This document shows, piece by piece, positions 50,459 to 57,480 of a stretch of DNA of 64,000 nt. The position numbers and the translations under genes are program-made. Numbering within the stretch: the stretch's first letter is position 1; every line of letters starts with the position of its first letter. The notes below the pieces were generated by a model. The model was not told the DNA's origin and did no database searches. It was given only the letters and a program-made list of their open reading frames with translations. The stretch lies in the NCBI RefSeq assembly GCF_001905665.1, contig NZ_LIVX01000006.1, positions 186,001 through 250,000 of the forward strand. The letters run 5' to 3'. This DNA comes from Streptomyces sp. CB02261. Its GTDB lineage: Bacteria > Actinomycetota > Actinomycetes > Streptomycetales > Streptomycetaceae.

Positions 50459-51376
50459 ATGTCCACCGTCGGAGACCGCTCGGTCACCTCGCACCTCGCG
50501 CCGGAAGCCGCTGGTTCGCCGGCGGCCGTGACGCGCCGGGCGGCGCTCGACGGCCTGCCCGAGCCGACCCGCCCCACCGCCGTCTCCACGGACGACGCCC
50601 GGACGCTGTCCGTCGCCCTCTTCGAGCGGCTACGGGTCCTCGAGGAGGGGACGCCGGAGCACGCCTACGTCCGGAACACCCTGGTAGAGCTCAACCTGAG
50701 CCTGGTCAAGTTCGCCTCCCGCCGGTTCCGGAACCGCGCCGAGCCCGTGGAGGACATCATCCAGGTCGGCACGATCGGCCTGATCAAGGCGATCGACCGC
50801 TTCGACCCCGAGCGCGCCGTGGACTTCTCCGCCTTCGCGCTGCCGACCATCGTCGGCGAGATGAAACGATTCTTCCGTGACACCAGCTGGGCGGTACGGG
50901 TGCCCCGACGCCTCCAGGAGATGCGGATCGACCTGGCCAAGGCGGCGGACACCCTGGAGCAGGGCCTCGGCCGACGCCCCAGCCGCGCGGAACTGGCGGC
51001 ACAGCTGCACCTGACGGAGGACGACGTCACCGAGGGCCAGCTCGCGGCGCACGGCTACGCCGCCCGGTCCCTGGACGCCCCCGCGGGCGACGAGGAGTCG
51101 GCCCCCGGCGCGAGCCCGCGGCACCTCGCCACCTGCGAGCCCTCGTACGAGCTGATCGAGTCCCTCACGTCGTTGCGACCGCTGCTCGACCGGCTTCCGG
51201 AGCGCGATCGGACCATCCTCGAACTGCGTTTCGGCGAGGAGCTCACCCAGGCGGAGATCGGTCGGCGGATCGGCCTCTCCCAGATGCACGTCTCGCGCCT
51301 GCTGACCCGGATCCTCCAGGAACTCAGGACGGGTCTCCTCCAGGAGGACTCTCCTGCGGACGGGACGGACGGCTGA
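50459..51376 (+). CDS. RNA polymerase sigma factor, sigma-B/F/G subfamily
   Basis: A 305-residue sigma-70-family factor with region 2 (NLSLVKFASRRFRNRAEPVE, DIIQVGTIGLIKAIDRFDPE), a central region (RPSRAELAAQLHLTEDDV) and region 4 (LPERDRTILELRFGEELTQA, EIGRRIGLSQMHVSRLLTRI). The N-terminal 45 residues are a variable extension. AAGGAG lies 6 bases before ATG 50459. Its last 53 bases overlap the end of an RsbW-like gene on the other strand, with an RsbV-like gene next, forming a partner-switching set. Genes nearby (catalase, hemerythrin, CBS, PfpI) are typical targets of such a sigma factor. Confidence 0.95.
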   Translation: MSTVGDRSVTSHLAPEAAGSPAAVTRRAALDGLPEPTRPTAVSTDDARTLSVALFERLRVLEEGTPEHAYVRNTLVELNLSLVKFASRRFRNRAEPVEDIIQVGTIGLIKAIDRFDPERAVDFSAFALPTIVGEMKRFFRDTSWAVRVPRRLQEMRIDLAKAADTLEQGLGRRPSRAELAAQLHLTEDDVTEGQLAAHGYAARSLDAPAGDEESAPGASPRHLATCEPSYELIESLTSLRPLLDRLPERDRTILELRFGEELTQAEIGRRIGLSQMHVSRLLTRILQELRTGLLQEDSPADGTDG

Positions 51377-51797
51377 TCTCCAGCCACACCACCTTGCCCG
51401 TCGCCCCGCTCCCCCTGTCCTCGCTGCCCCAGTCGCCGGCCAGCCGGTCGAGCACCATCAGCCCGTGACCGCCGGGCAGCGCGGGCGACCGGGCCTTCTG
51501 GACGCGGGGGTGCTCGGGGCTCGGGTCGGCCACCTCGACGCGCAGTCCGCCCCGCCCGTGCCGCAGGACCAGCTCCTCCGGTCCGCCGGCGTGCAGACAC
51601 GCGTTGGTGACGACCTCCGACACCAGGAGCAGCACGTCCTCGACCCGCTGTTCCGCCTCTTCGGTCTCCGGGGGGATCCAGCCCCAGTCCGTCAGCGCGG
51701 CGGCGGTGAAGTCCCGACAGCGCGACACCACGCCCCGGGTCCCGTACAGCGCGAGCCGGCGGACCTGCTCCGGGGGGCCGTCAACACTCTCGGACAT
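51324..51797 (-). CDS. RsbW-like anti-sigma/ATP-binding regulator
   Basis: A 157-residue GHKL-fold protein with an N-box LLLVSEVVTNACLHAGGP, G1 VEVADPSPEHP and G2 GGHGLMVLDRLAGDWG. This type binds a sigma factor and phosphorylates an RsbV-like partner, releasing or sequestering sigma. ATG 51797 lies inside the tail of the upstream RsbV-like gene (17-base overlap), so the two are translated together. Its 3' end overlaps the 3' end of the sigma gene tail to tail by 53 bases, an arrangement that would give antisense transcripts if either read-through occurs. Confidence 0.9.
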   Translation of the reverse strand: MSESVDGPPEQVRRLALYGTRGVVSRCRDFTAAALTDWGWIPPETEEAEQRVEDVLLLVSEVVTNACLHAGGPEELVLRHGRGGLRVEVADPSPEHPRVQKARSPALPGGHGLMVLDRLAGDWGSEDRGSGATGKVVWLEISRPSRPQESPPGGDPS

Positions 51798-52200
51798 GAC
51801 GCCCGCCGCCTTCGTGGCCGGGCGCGGAGAGTGCCTCGTCCGTGCTCTCGTACACCTGGAAGACGCCCCGAGCTCCGGTGATGTCGAACATCCGGTCGAC
51901 CGGTGGCCGCAGTCCGGCGAGGTCCAGCCTCCCGCCCGCCTCCACGATCCGCATACGGGCTCTGAGCAGCACATTGAGTCCGGAGGAGTCGCAGAACCCG
52001 AGGCCGGAGCAGTCGACGATGAACCGCTCGCTGCCGTCCCCCTGCTCCAGGGCCTCCCGCAGCGGCTCGACGCCGTCGCGGTCGAGCTCGCCCGCCAGCA
52101 CCAGCACGACGGCTTCCCCGCCCGGCGCGGGCCGGACGTCCACCTCGAACCGGCCGGTCAGGTACCCCTCCCCCGGCTCCATCCGCTCCTCGTCCACCAT
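51781..52200 (-). CDS. STAS anti-anti-sigma factor (RsbV-like)
   Basis: A 139-residue STAS protein: EAVVLVLAGELDRDGVEPLR, the phosphorylation site FIVDCSGLGFCDSSGLNVLL (conserved DSSG), GRLDLAGLRPPVDRMFDITG. It should bind the RsbW-like kinase when unphosphorylated and so free the sigma factor. ATG 52200 is used; ATG 52182 with GAGGAG close by is an alternative. A terminator-like hairpin separates it from the cold-shock gene. Confidence 0.9.
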   Translation of the reverse strand: MVDEERMEPGEGYLTGRFEVDVRPAPGGEAVVLVLAGELDRDGVEPLREALEQGDGSERFIVDCSGLGFCDSSGLNVLLRARMRIVEAGGRLDLAGLRPPVDRMFDITGARGVFQVYESTDEALSAPGHEGGGRHVREC

Positions 52201-52316
52201 GCGCTCACCAGCCTTCTCGTTACCTTTTGCCCTTTCTACACCCACGCCATGCCCCCGCCGTCTCCGCTCCGCCCGATGTGAGCGGCGGCGCGTGGCGCAC
52301 GTGCCGTGGCACGCAG

Positions 52317-52345
52317 ACGGCGCCCGTACGAGGTGCGGGCGCCGT
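52317..52345 (-). terminator. Terminator hairpin after cspA-like gene
   Basis: Perfect 10-bp stem (ACGGCGCCCG and complement) with a 9-base loop, 26 bases after the cold-shock stop codon. Confidence 0.75.
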
Positions 52346-52370
52346 GGAAGCGGGATGCGCTGGGCCGGGG

Positions 52371-52574
52371 TCAGCCGCGGACGATGTTCTCCGCCTGCGG
52401 GCCCTTCTGGCCCTGCGTGATGTCGAAGGTCACGGCCTCGCCCTCGGTGAGCTCGCGATAGCCGTTGCCCGAGATGTTGGAGTAGTGAGCGAAGACGTCC
52501 GGTCCGCCTCCGTCCTGGGCGATGAAGCCGAAGCCCTTCTCGGAGTTGAACCACTTCACGGTGCCGCTGGCCAT
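52371..52574 (-). CDS. Cold-shock protein (CspA family)
   Basis: A 67-residue single cold-shock domain: MASGTVKWFNSEKGFGFIAQ with RNP1 (KGFGFI) and RNP2 (VFAHYS), and a final GPQAENIVRG. It binds single-stranded RNA and DNA. AGAAGGACGAGC precedes ATG 52574. The leader is over 100 bases before the next upstream gene, as expected for regulated cold-shock mRNAs, but no specific element is identified. It is transcribed on its own. Confidence 0.95.
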   Translation of the reverse strand: MASGTVKWFNSEKGFGFIAQDGGGPDVFAHYSNISGNGYRELTEGEAVTFDITQGQKGPQAENIVRG

Positions 52575-52761
52575 GCTCGTCCTTCTGGTCAATCCGGCAA
52601 CGGCCCACGCATCGGGCCGCTGCGGAGCCCTCTTGCGGGCGTCCACTCCAGTCCTCCCCCGCACCGCCCGTCCCTACACTCTCCATTCCGATCTTCTTAC
52701 AGCTCTTCTGGCGGCTGCCCCGTGGCGCTGTTCTCGGCGGCCCCGCCGAGCGCGGCGAGCG

Positions 52762-53526
52762 TCACTCCACCGACTCCCACCACGCCCCGCCCCGGGCCTC
52801 CCCGGCTCGCGGCAGGTCGGTCACGCCCTCACGGAGGGCGAGCCGGGAGACGATGCGATAGCGGTCGCCCCGGTACAGCGAGCGGACGTACTCGACCGGC
52901 CTGCCGGTGGTGTCGGAGGTCGTGCGGTCGAAGAGCAGGGCGGGCGAGAGGACCGGCACGTCGAGGAGGGCCGCCTCCTCCTCGCTCAGCACGGTCGGCT
53001 CGATGGACTGGACGGCGTGCGCGGCACGGATGCCGCGCTTCTCGCGCAGGTGGGCGTAGAAGCCGCCCTCCATGTCGGCGGCGGTGAGCCCGGGCACGAG
53101 GTCGGCCGGCAGATACAGGTGCTCCAGGGCGATCGGAGCGCCGTCGACCCGGCGGAGGCGGGTGACGTGCACCAGCTCCGCCGCCGGGGAGAGCGTCAGC
53201 TTGCGGCCGATCCGCGCACCGGCCCGTACGGTACGGAGTTCGAGGACCGAGCTCGTCCAGGCGCCCCGGCCCCGGGGTGCCCCGGCCGTGTGGTGCTCGG
53301 CGACCAGTTCCTGGGTGATCTTGTCGGGTGCCACGAACATGCCCCGTCCGTGCTCCCGTACGAGCAGGCCCGTGGCGACGAGTTCGTCGACGGCCGCGCG
53401 CAGGGTGGGGCGGGAGACCCCGAGGGTGGCGCAGAGGGTGCGCTCGGAGGGGATGGCGTCGCCGGGGCGGCGTCCGTCGATCACGGTCAGCAGATGCTGC
53501 CGCACCCGCTCGCGCTTGAGTTCCAT
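52762..53526 (-). CDS. GntR/UTRA transcriptional regulator (DasR-like), copy 1
   Basis: A 254-residue regulator: an N-terminal GntR winged helix (ERTLCATLGVSRPTLRAAVD, DELVATGLLVREHGRGMFV) and a UTRA effector domain (about 85-245: LVHVTRLRRVDGAPIALEHL; PVEYVRSLYRGDRYRIVSRL). The C-terminal signature is that of DasR, which binds GlcN-6-P/GlcNAc-6-P in Streptomyces. ATG 53526 lies 18 bases from the end of the paralogous gene. It shares a 101-base identical DNA block with that gene. It probably controls the adjacent Das-like operon. Confidence 0.85.
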   Translation of the reverse strand: MELKRERVRQHLLTVIDGRRPGDAIPSERTLCATLGVSRPTLRAAVDELVATGLLVREHGRGMFVAPDKITQELVAEHHTAGAPRGRGAWTSSVLELRTVRAGARIGRKLTLSPAAELVHVTRLRRVDGAPIALEHLYLPADLVPGLTAADMEGGFYAHLREKRGIRAAHAVQSIEPTVLSEEEAALLDVPVLSPALLFDRTTSDTTGRPVEYVRSLYRGDRYRIVSRLALREGVTDLPRAGEARGGAWWESVE

Positions 53527-53544
53527 CGCGTCCCCTCCCCGGTG

Positions 53545-54312
53545 TCAGTATGCATCTCCCTCGGTCGAGGAGGTCACGAGGCCGTCGCGGGTGAAGTCGA
53601 GCCGGGAGACGATGCGGTAGCGGTCGCCGCGGTAGACCGAGTGGACGTACTCGACGGGGCGGCGGGCGGTGTCGAGCGTGAGGCGTTCGATCAGCAGCGC
53701 GGGCGAGAGGACGGGGACGTCCAGGAGCGCGGCCTCGTCCTCGCTGACGACGGTGGGCTCGATCGACTGGGTGGCCTCCTGGACGTGGACCCGGTGGTGC
53801 TCCCTCAGGTGGTCGTAGAGGTCGCCGGCTTCGAGTTCCTCGGGGGTGAGCGCCGCTCCCACCAGGTCCGCGGGGATGTGGAGGTGCTCGATGGCCATGG
53901 GGGCGCCGTCGACCAGGCGGAGCCGTGCGACGTAGAGCAGTTCGGCGGCGGGCGAGAGCCGGAGCCTGCGTCCGATGCGGGCGCCGGCCCGGATGGTGGC
54001 GGACTCCAGGACGGTGCTCGACCAGCTGCCCGAGGCGCGCGGGACGGTGAAGGCGGCGTCGTCCGGGGCGAGCCGCTGAGTGATCTTGGCGGGGGCGACG
54101 AACATGCCGCGGCCGTGCTCCCGCACCAGCGCGCCCGTGGCGACGAGTTCGTCGACGGCCGCGCGCAGGGTGGGGCGGGAGACCCCGAGGGTGGCGCAGA
54201 GGGTGCGCTCGGAGGGGATGGCGTCGCCGGGGCCTCCTCCTTCGATCAGGCCCAGCAGATGCTCCCGAACCCGCTCCCGCTTCAGCACCCCGCTGGAGGA
54301 GCCGTCCTTCAT
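53545..54312 (-). CDS. GntR/UTRA transcriptional regulator (DasR-like), copy 2
   Basis: A 255-residue paralogue of the gene directly downstream; the DNA-binding half is almost identical (same SRPTLRAAVDELVATG), whereas the UTRA half differs (RLVDGAPMAIEHLHIPADL; VEYVHSVYRGDRYRIVSRLD). Thus both should bind the same DNA but may answer different ligands. ATG 54312 has AGGAG 7 bases upstream; TTG 54333 is less likely. It lies divergent from the ABC sugar-uptake operon; tandem ACTGGT half-sites just upstream suggest autoregulation. Confidence 0.85.
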   Translation of the reverse strand: MKDGSSSGVLKRERVREHLLGLIEGGGPGDAIPSERTLCATLGVSRPTLRAAVDELVATGALVREHGRGMFVAPAKITQRLAPDDAAFTVPRASGSWSSTVLESATIRAGARIGRRLRLSPAAELLYVARLRLVDGAPMAIEHLHIPADLVGAALTPEELEAGDLYDHLREHHRVHVQEATQSIEPTVVSEDEAALLDVPVLSPALLIERLTLDTARRPVEYVHSVYRGDRYRIVSRLDFTRDGLVTSSTEGDAY

Positions 54313-54324
54313 GCCACTCTCCTG

Positions 54325-54340
54325 ACTGGTCAACTGGTAA
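54325..54340. promoter_or_regulatory. Tandem GntR half-sites
   Basis: Direct repeat ACTGGTCA-ACTGGTAA, 13 bases before the copy-2 GntR start. It resembles half-sites of DasR-type operators (ACTGGTC..). Confidence 0.45.
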
Positions 54341-54451
54341 GTCCGATACTAACGGCCTCCGTTGCGCTGTGGATGAGTGAACAGCTCATGTTTTTCAAGG
54401 GATTGACGGCTCCACCGGTCCATGCCACCTTCTGGTCACACACCTGACCAC

Positions 54452-54467
54452 TTGACCAATTGGTCAA
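54452..54467. promoter_or_regulatory. GntR-type operator of the sugar-uptake operon
   Basis: Perfect palindrome TTGACCAATTGGTCAA, 18 bases before the binding-protein start. TGGTC and GACCA arms also occur just upstream (54433-54450). The core GACCA/TGGTC matches half-sites of DasR responsive elements. Confidence 0.7.
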
Positions 54468-54485
54468 CCATGCATCGAGGTGCCC

Positions 54486-55745
54486 GTGAAGACACGCCCC
54501 CTCTCCGGCCCCGTCGCCCTCGCGGTGGCCGTCGCACTCGCCGCCACGGCCTGTGGCGGTCCCGGCGACCCGGTGACCTCCGGCGGACCGGAGAAGGTCA
54601 CCGTATGGATCATGAAGGACAGCGTCACCGACGCCTTCCTCGACCGCTTCCGTTCCGGTTTCGAGGCGGAGCACAAGGACATCGACCTCGACATCCAGAT
54701 CCAGGAGTGGGACGGCATCGGCGAGCGGGTCACGGCCGCCCTCGCCAGCAAGGACGCCCCCGACGTCATCGAGGTCGGCAACACCCAGGTCGCGCAGTAC
54801 GCGGCGAGCGGCGGTGTGCGCGACCTCAGCGACAAGACCGCGGAACTGAACGGCGCCGACTGGCTCCCCGGCCTCGCCGAGCCGGGGAAGGTGGACGGCC
54901 GGCAGTACGGCATCCCCTGGTACGCGGCCAACCGTGTCGTGATCTACCACAAGGACCTGTTCGCCCGGGCGGGCGTCACCGCGCCGCCGAAGACGCAGGC
55001 CGAGTGGCTCGCCGTCACCGCGAAGCTCGACCGGGGCACCACCCAGGGCATCTACCTCCCCGGCCAGAACTGGTACACCCTGTCCGGCTTCGTCTGGGAG
55101 GAGGGCGGCGACCTCGCCGTCCAGGACGGCACCACGTGGAAGGGAGCGCTCGACACCCCGCAGGCTCTCGCCGGCATGGCCTTCTACGGCCGGCTCCAGG
55201 CGCTCGGCAAGGGCCCCAAGGACTCCGACGAGGCCAAACCCCCGCAGGCGGAGGTCTTCGCCAAGGGCGACGTCGCGCAGATCATCGCCGTCCCCGGCGG
55301 CGCGAAGATCGTCGAGGAGATCAACCCGGCGCTCAAGGGCAAGCTCGGCTTCTTCCCCGTCCCCGGCAAGTCCGCGGCGAAGCCCGGCGCGGTCTTCACC
55401 GGCGGCTCCGACCTCATCGTCCCCGAGGCCTCGACCCACCCCGACGCCGCCTACCAGGTGGTCAAGGCGCTGGCGGGCGAGAAGTGGCAGACGGACATGG
55501 CGCGGACCATGAGCTACGTCCCCAACCGCACCTCCCTCGCCCATGTCATCCAGGACGACGAGGGCACGGCTGCCATGGCCGCCGGCGCGGCCCAGGGCCG
55601 GGCGACGCCGAACTCCCCGCAGTGGGCGGCCGTCGAGGCCACCAACCCGATCAAGCAGTACATGACCGCCGTGCTCACCGGCACCGATCCCGCGCGGGCC
55701 GCCGCGACGGCGTCGCAGAACATCACCAAGACCCTCGGCTCGTGA
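54486..55745 (+). CDS. ABC sugar-binding lipoprotein (DasA/NgcE-like)
   Basis: A 419-residue extracytoplasmic solute-binding protein of the carbohydrate-uptake-1 family. The signal peptide ends in the lipobox ATAC. The mature part carries VTVWIMKDSVTDAFLDRF, DAPDVIEVGNTQVAQYAASG and IPWYAANRVVIYHKDLFARA, typical of binding proteins for amino-sugar dimers or oligomers. GTG 54486 has GAGG close upstream. It overlaps the first permease by four bases. The gene order (binding protein, two permeases, GH20) and the divergent GntR genes mirror dasABCD beside dasR, which imports chitobiose; the substrate here is inferred from that. Confidence 0.85.
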   Translation: MKTRPLSGPVALAVAVALAATACGGPGDPVTSGGPEKVTVWIMKDSVTDAFLDRFRSGFEAEHKDIDLDIQIQEWDGIGERVTAALASKDAPDVIEVGNTQVAQYAASGGVRDLSDKTAELNGADWLPGLAEPGKVDGRQYGIPWYAANRVVIYHKDLFARAGVTAPPKTQAEWLAVTAKLDRGTTQGIYLPGQNWYTLSGFVWEEGGDLAVQDGTTWKGALDTPQALAGMAFYGRLQALGKGPKDSDEAKPPQAEVFAKGDVAQIIAVPGGAKIVEEINPALKGKLGFFPVPGKSAAKPGAVFTGGSDLIVPEASTHPDAAYQVVKALAGEKWQTDMARTMSYVPNRTSLAHVIQDDEGTAAMAAGAAQGRATPNSPQWAAVEATNPIKQYMTAVLTGTDPARAAATASQNITKTLGS

Positions 55746-56641
55746 GACGGCCGCACGGGCCGGCCCTCCGGCCCTACCTCCTGGTCGCTCCCACCGTCCT
55801 CGGCGGAGTACTCCTCCTCGGATACCCCCTCGTCCGCAATCTGCTGATCTCCTTCCAGGAGTACGGCATGGGCGAACTCATCCGCGGCGGCGCCGGGTTC
55901 GTGGGGCTGCGCAACTACCGCACGGTCCTGACCGACCCCGAGTTCTGGGAGGTCGTGCGCCGCACCTTCTGGTGGACGCTGGTCAACGTCACGCTGATCA
56001 TGGCGATCGGCACCCTGGTCGCCCTGATGATGCAGCGGCTCGGCCGGTGGATGCGCGTCCTGGTGACGAGCGGGCTCGTCCTCGCGTGGGCGAGCCCGGT
56101 CATCGCCACCACGACCGTCTTCCAGTGGCTCTTCGCCTCCCGCCTCGGGGTGGTCAACTGGGTTCTCGTCCGGCTCGGGTTCGAGTCCTTCGAGGGGTAC
56201 TCCTGGCTGGCCGACGGTCCCGCCGCGTTCACCGTCCTGGTCCTGCTCGTGGTCTGGCAGTCGGTGCCGTTCGCCGCCATCACGCTGCACTCGGCGCTGC
56301 TCACCGTTCCCGCCGAGCTGTACGAGTCGGCCCGGCTCGACGGGGCCGGCGCCTGGCGGATCTTCCGCTCGATGACCCTGCCCCTCCTGCGGCCGATCTT
56401 CGGTCTCGTCCTCTGCCTTGAGGTCATCTGGGTCTTCCGCTGCTTCGCCCAGATCTGGGCCGTGACCAAGGGAGGGCCCGGCGAGGCGACGACCACCCTG
56501 CCCGTCTACGCCTACCAGGTCGCCAGGTCCCTGCACCGGTACGACCTCGGGGCCACCGTCTCCACCCTCACCGTCCTCCTGCTCGTGGCCGTGCTCCTCG
56601 CCTACTTCCGCCAGATGCTCCGACAGGAGGCCGACCGGTGA
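55742..56641 (+). CDS. ABC sugar permease 1 (DasB/MalF-like)
   Basis: A 299-residue inner-membrane permease with six helices (YLLVAPTVLGGVLLLGYPL near the start; FAAITLHSALLTVPAELYES then ARLDGAGAWRIFRSMTLPLL as the EAA ATPase-contact loop). It starts at GTG 55742, overlapping the binding-protein stop. It overlaps the second permease by four bases. The partner ATPase is absent from the operon; Streptomyces commonly share MsiK among sugar ABC importers. Confidence 0.9.
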   Translation: MRRPHGPALRPYLLVAPTVLGGVLLLGYPLVRNLLISFQEYGMGELIRGGAGFVGLRNYRTVLTDPEFWEVVRRTFWWTLVNVTLIMAIGTLVALMMQRLGRWMRVLVTSGLVLAWASPVIATTTVFQWLFASRLGVVNWVLVRLGFESFEGYSWLADGPAAFTVLVLLVVWQSVPFAAITLHSALLTVPAELYESARLDGAGAWRIFRSMTLPLLRPIFGLVLCLEVIWVFRCFAQIWAVTKGGPGEATTTLPVYAYQVARSLHRYDLGATVSTLTVLLLVAVLLAYFRQMLRQEADR

Positions 56642-57471
56642 CACCGCGCGCCCTGCGCCGACTCCCCCTGAACACCGCCGCGGCCCTCGTCTTCGTCCTG
56701 GCCGTCTTCCCGGTGTACTGGATGGTCCTCACCGCCTTCCGGCCCACCCGCGACATCCAGTCCGAGACCCCGAGGTTCCTGCCGGGCTCCGTCACCCTGG
56801 AGCACTTCCGGAACGCGGTGGCGGCCGACGGCTTCTGGGTCTTCTGGCGCAACAGCCTGCTCGTGACCGCGGGGTGCGTCCTGCTCGCGCTCGTGGTGGC
56901 GCTCGCCGCCGCCTTCGCCGTCGCCCGGATGCGCTGGCGCGGTCGGCGCGGGTTCATCCTCATGGTCTTCGTCGCCCAGGTGGCGCCGTGGGAGGCGCTG
57001 TTGATCCCGATGTACGTGATCGCCCGGGACGCCGACCTGCTCGACCGGCTCGCGACCCTCAGCCTGGTCTACTTCATGATCACCCTGCCGTTCACCATCG
57101 TCACCCTCCGCTCCTTCCTCGCCGCCGTCCCGGCCGAGCTGGAGGAGGCCGCGCAGGTCGACGGCTGCACCCGGGCCACGGCCTTCCGGCGGGTCACCCT
57201 CCCCCTGCTCGCGCCCGGTCTGCTCGCGACCTCGCTCTTCGGCTTCATCACCGCCTGGAACGAGTTCGCCTTCGCCAACATGCTGATCATCAAGAACCAG
57301 GACGACCGCACCCTGCCCGTATGGCTCTCGTCCTTCTCCAACGTCTTCGGCACCGACTGGGGCGCCACCATGGCCGCCTCCACCCTCTTCGCCCTGCCCG
57401 TCCTCGTCCTCTTCCTGGTCCTGCAAGGCCGGGTCGCCGCCGGAATGACCGGCGGAGCCGTGAAGGGATAA
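56638..57471 (+). CDS. ABC sugar permease 2 (DasC/MalG-like)
   Basis: A 277-residue permease with six helices (AAALVFVLAVFPVYWMVLTA; LRSFLAAVPAELEEAAQVDG and CTRATAFRRVTLPLLAPG as the EAA loop; ITAWNEFAFANML). The FPVYWM and WNEF motifs are usual for the MalG side of carbohydrate importers. Starts at GTG 56638 in overlap with permease 1. The GH20 gene follows after 9 bases. Together with permease 1 and the binding protein it forms an importer lacking its own ATPase. Confidence 0.9.
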   Translation: MTPRALRRLPLNTAAALVFVLAVFPVYWMVLTAFRPTRDIQSETPRFLPGSVTLEHFRNAVAADGFWVFWRNSLLVTAGCVLLALVVALAAAFAVARMRWRGRRGFILMVFVAQVAPWEALLIPMYVIARDADLLDRLATLSLVYFMITLPFTIVTLRSFLAAVPAELEEAAQVDGCTRATAFRRVTLPLLAPGLLATSLFGFITAWNEFAFANMLIIKNQDDRTLPVWLSSFSNVFGTDWGATMAASTLFALPVLVLFLVLQGRVAAGMTGGAVKG

Positions 57472-57480
57472 CGCCCCGCG

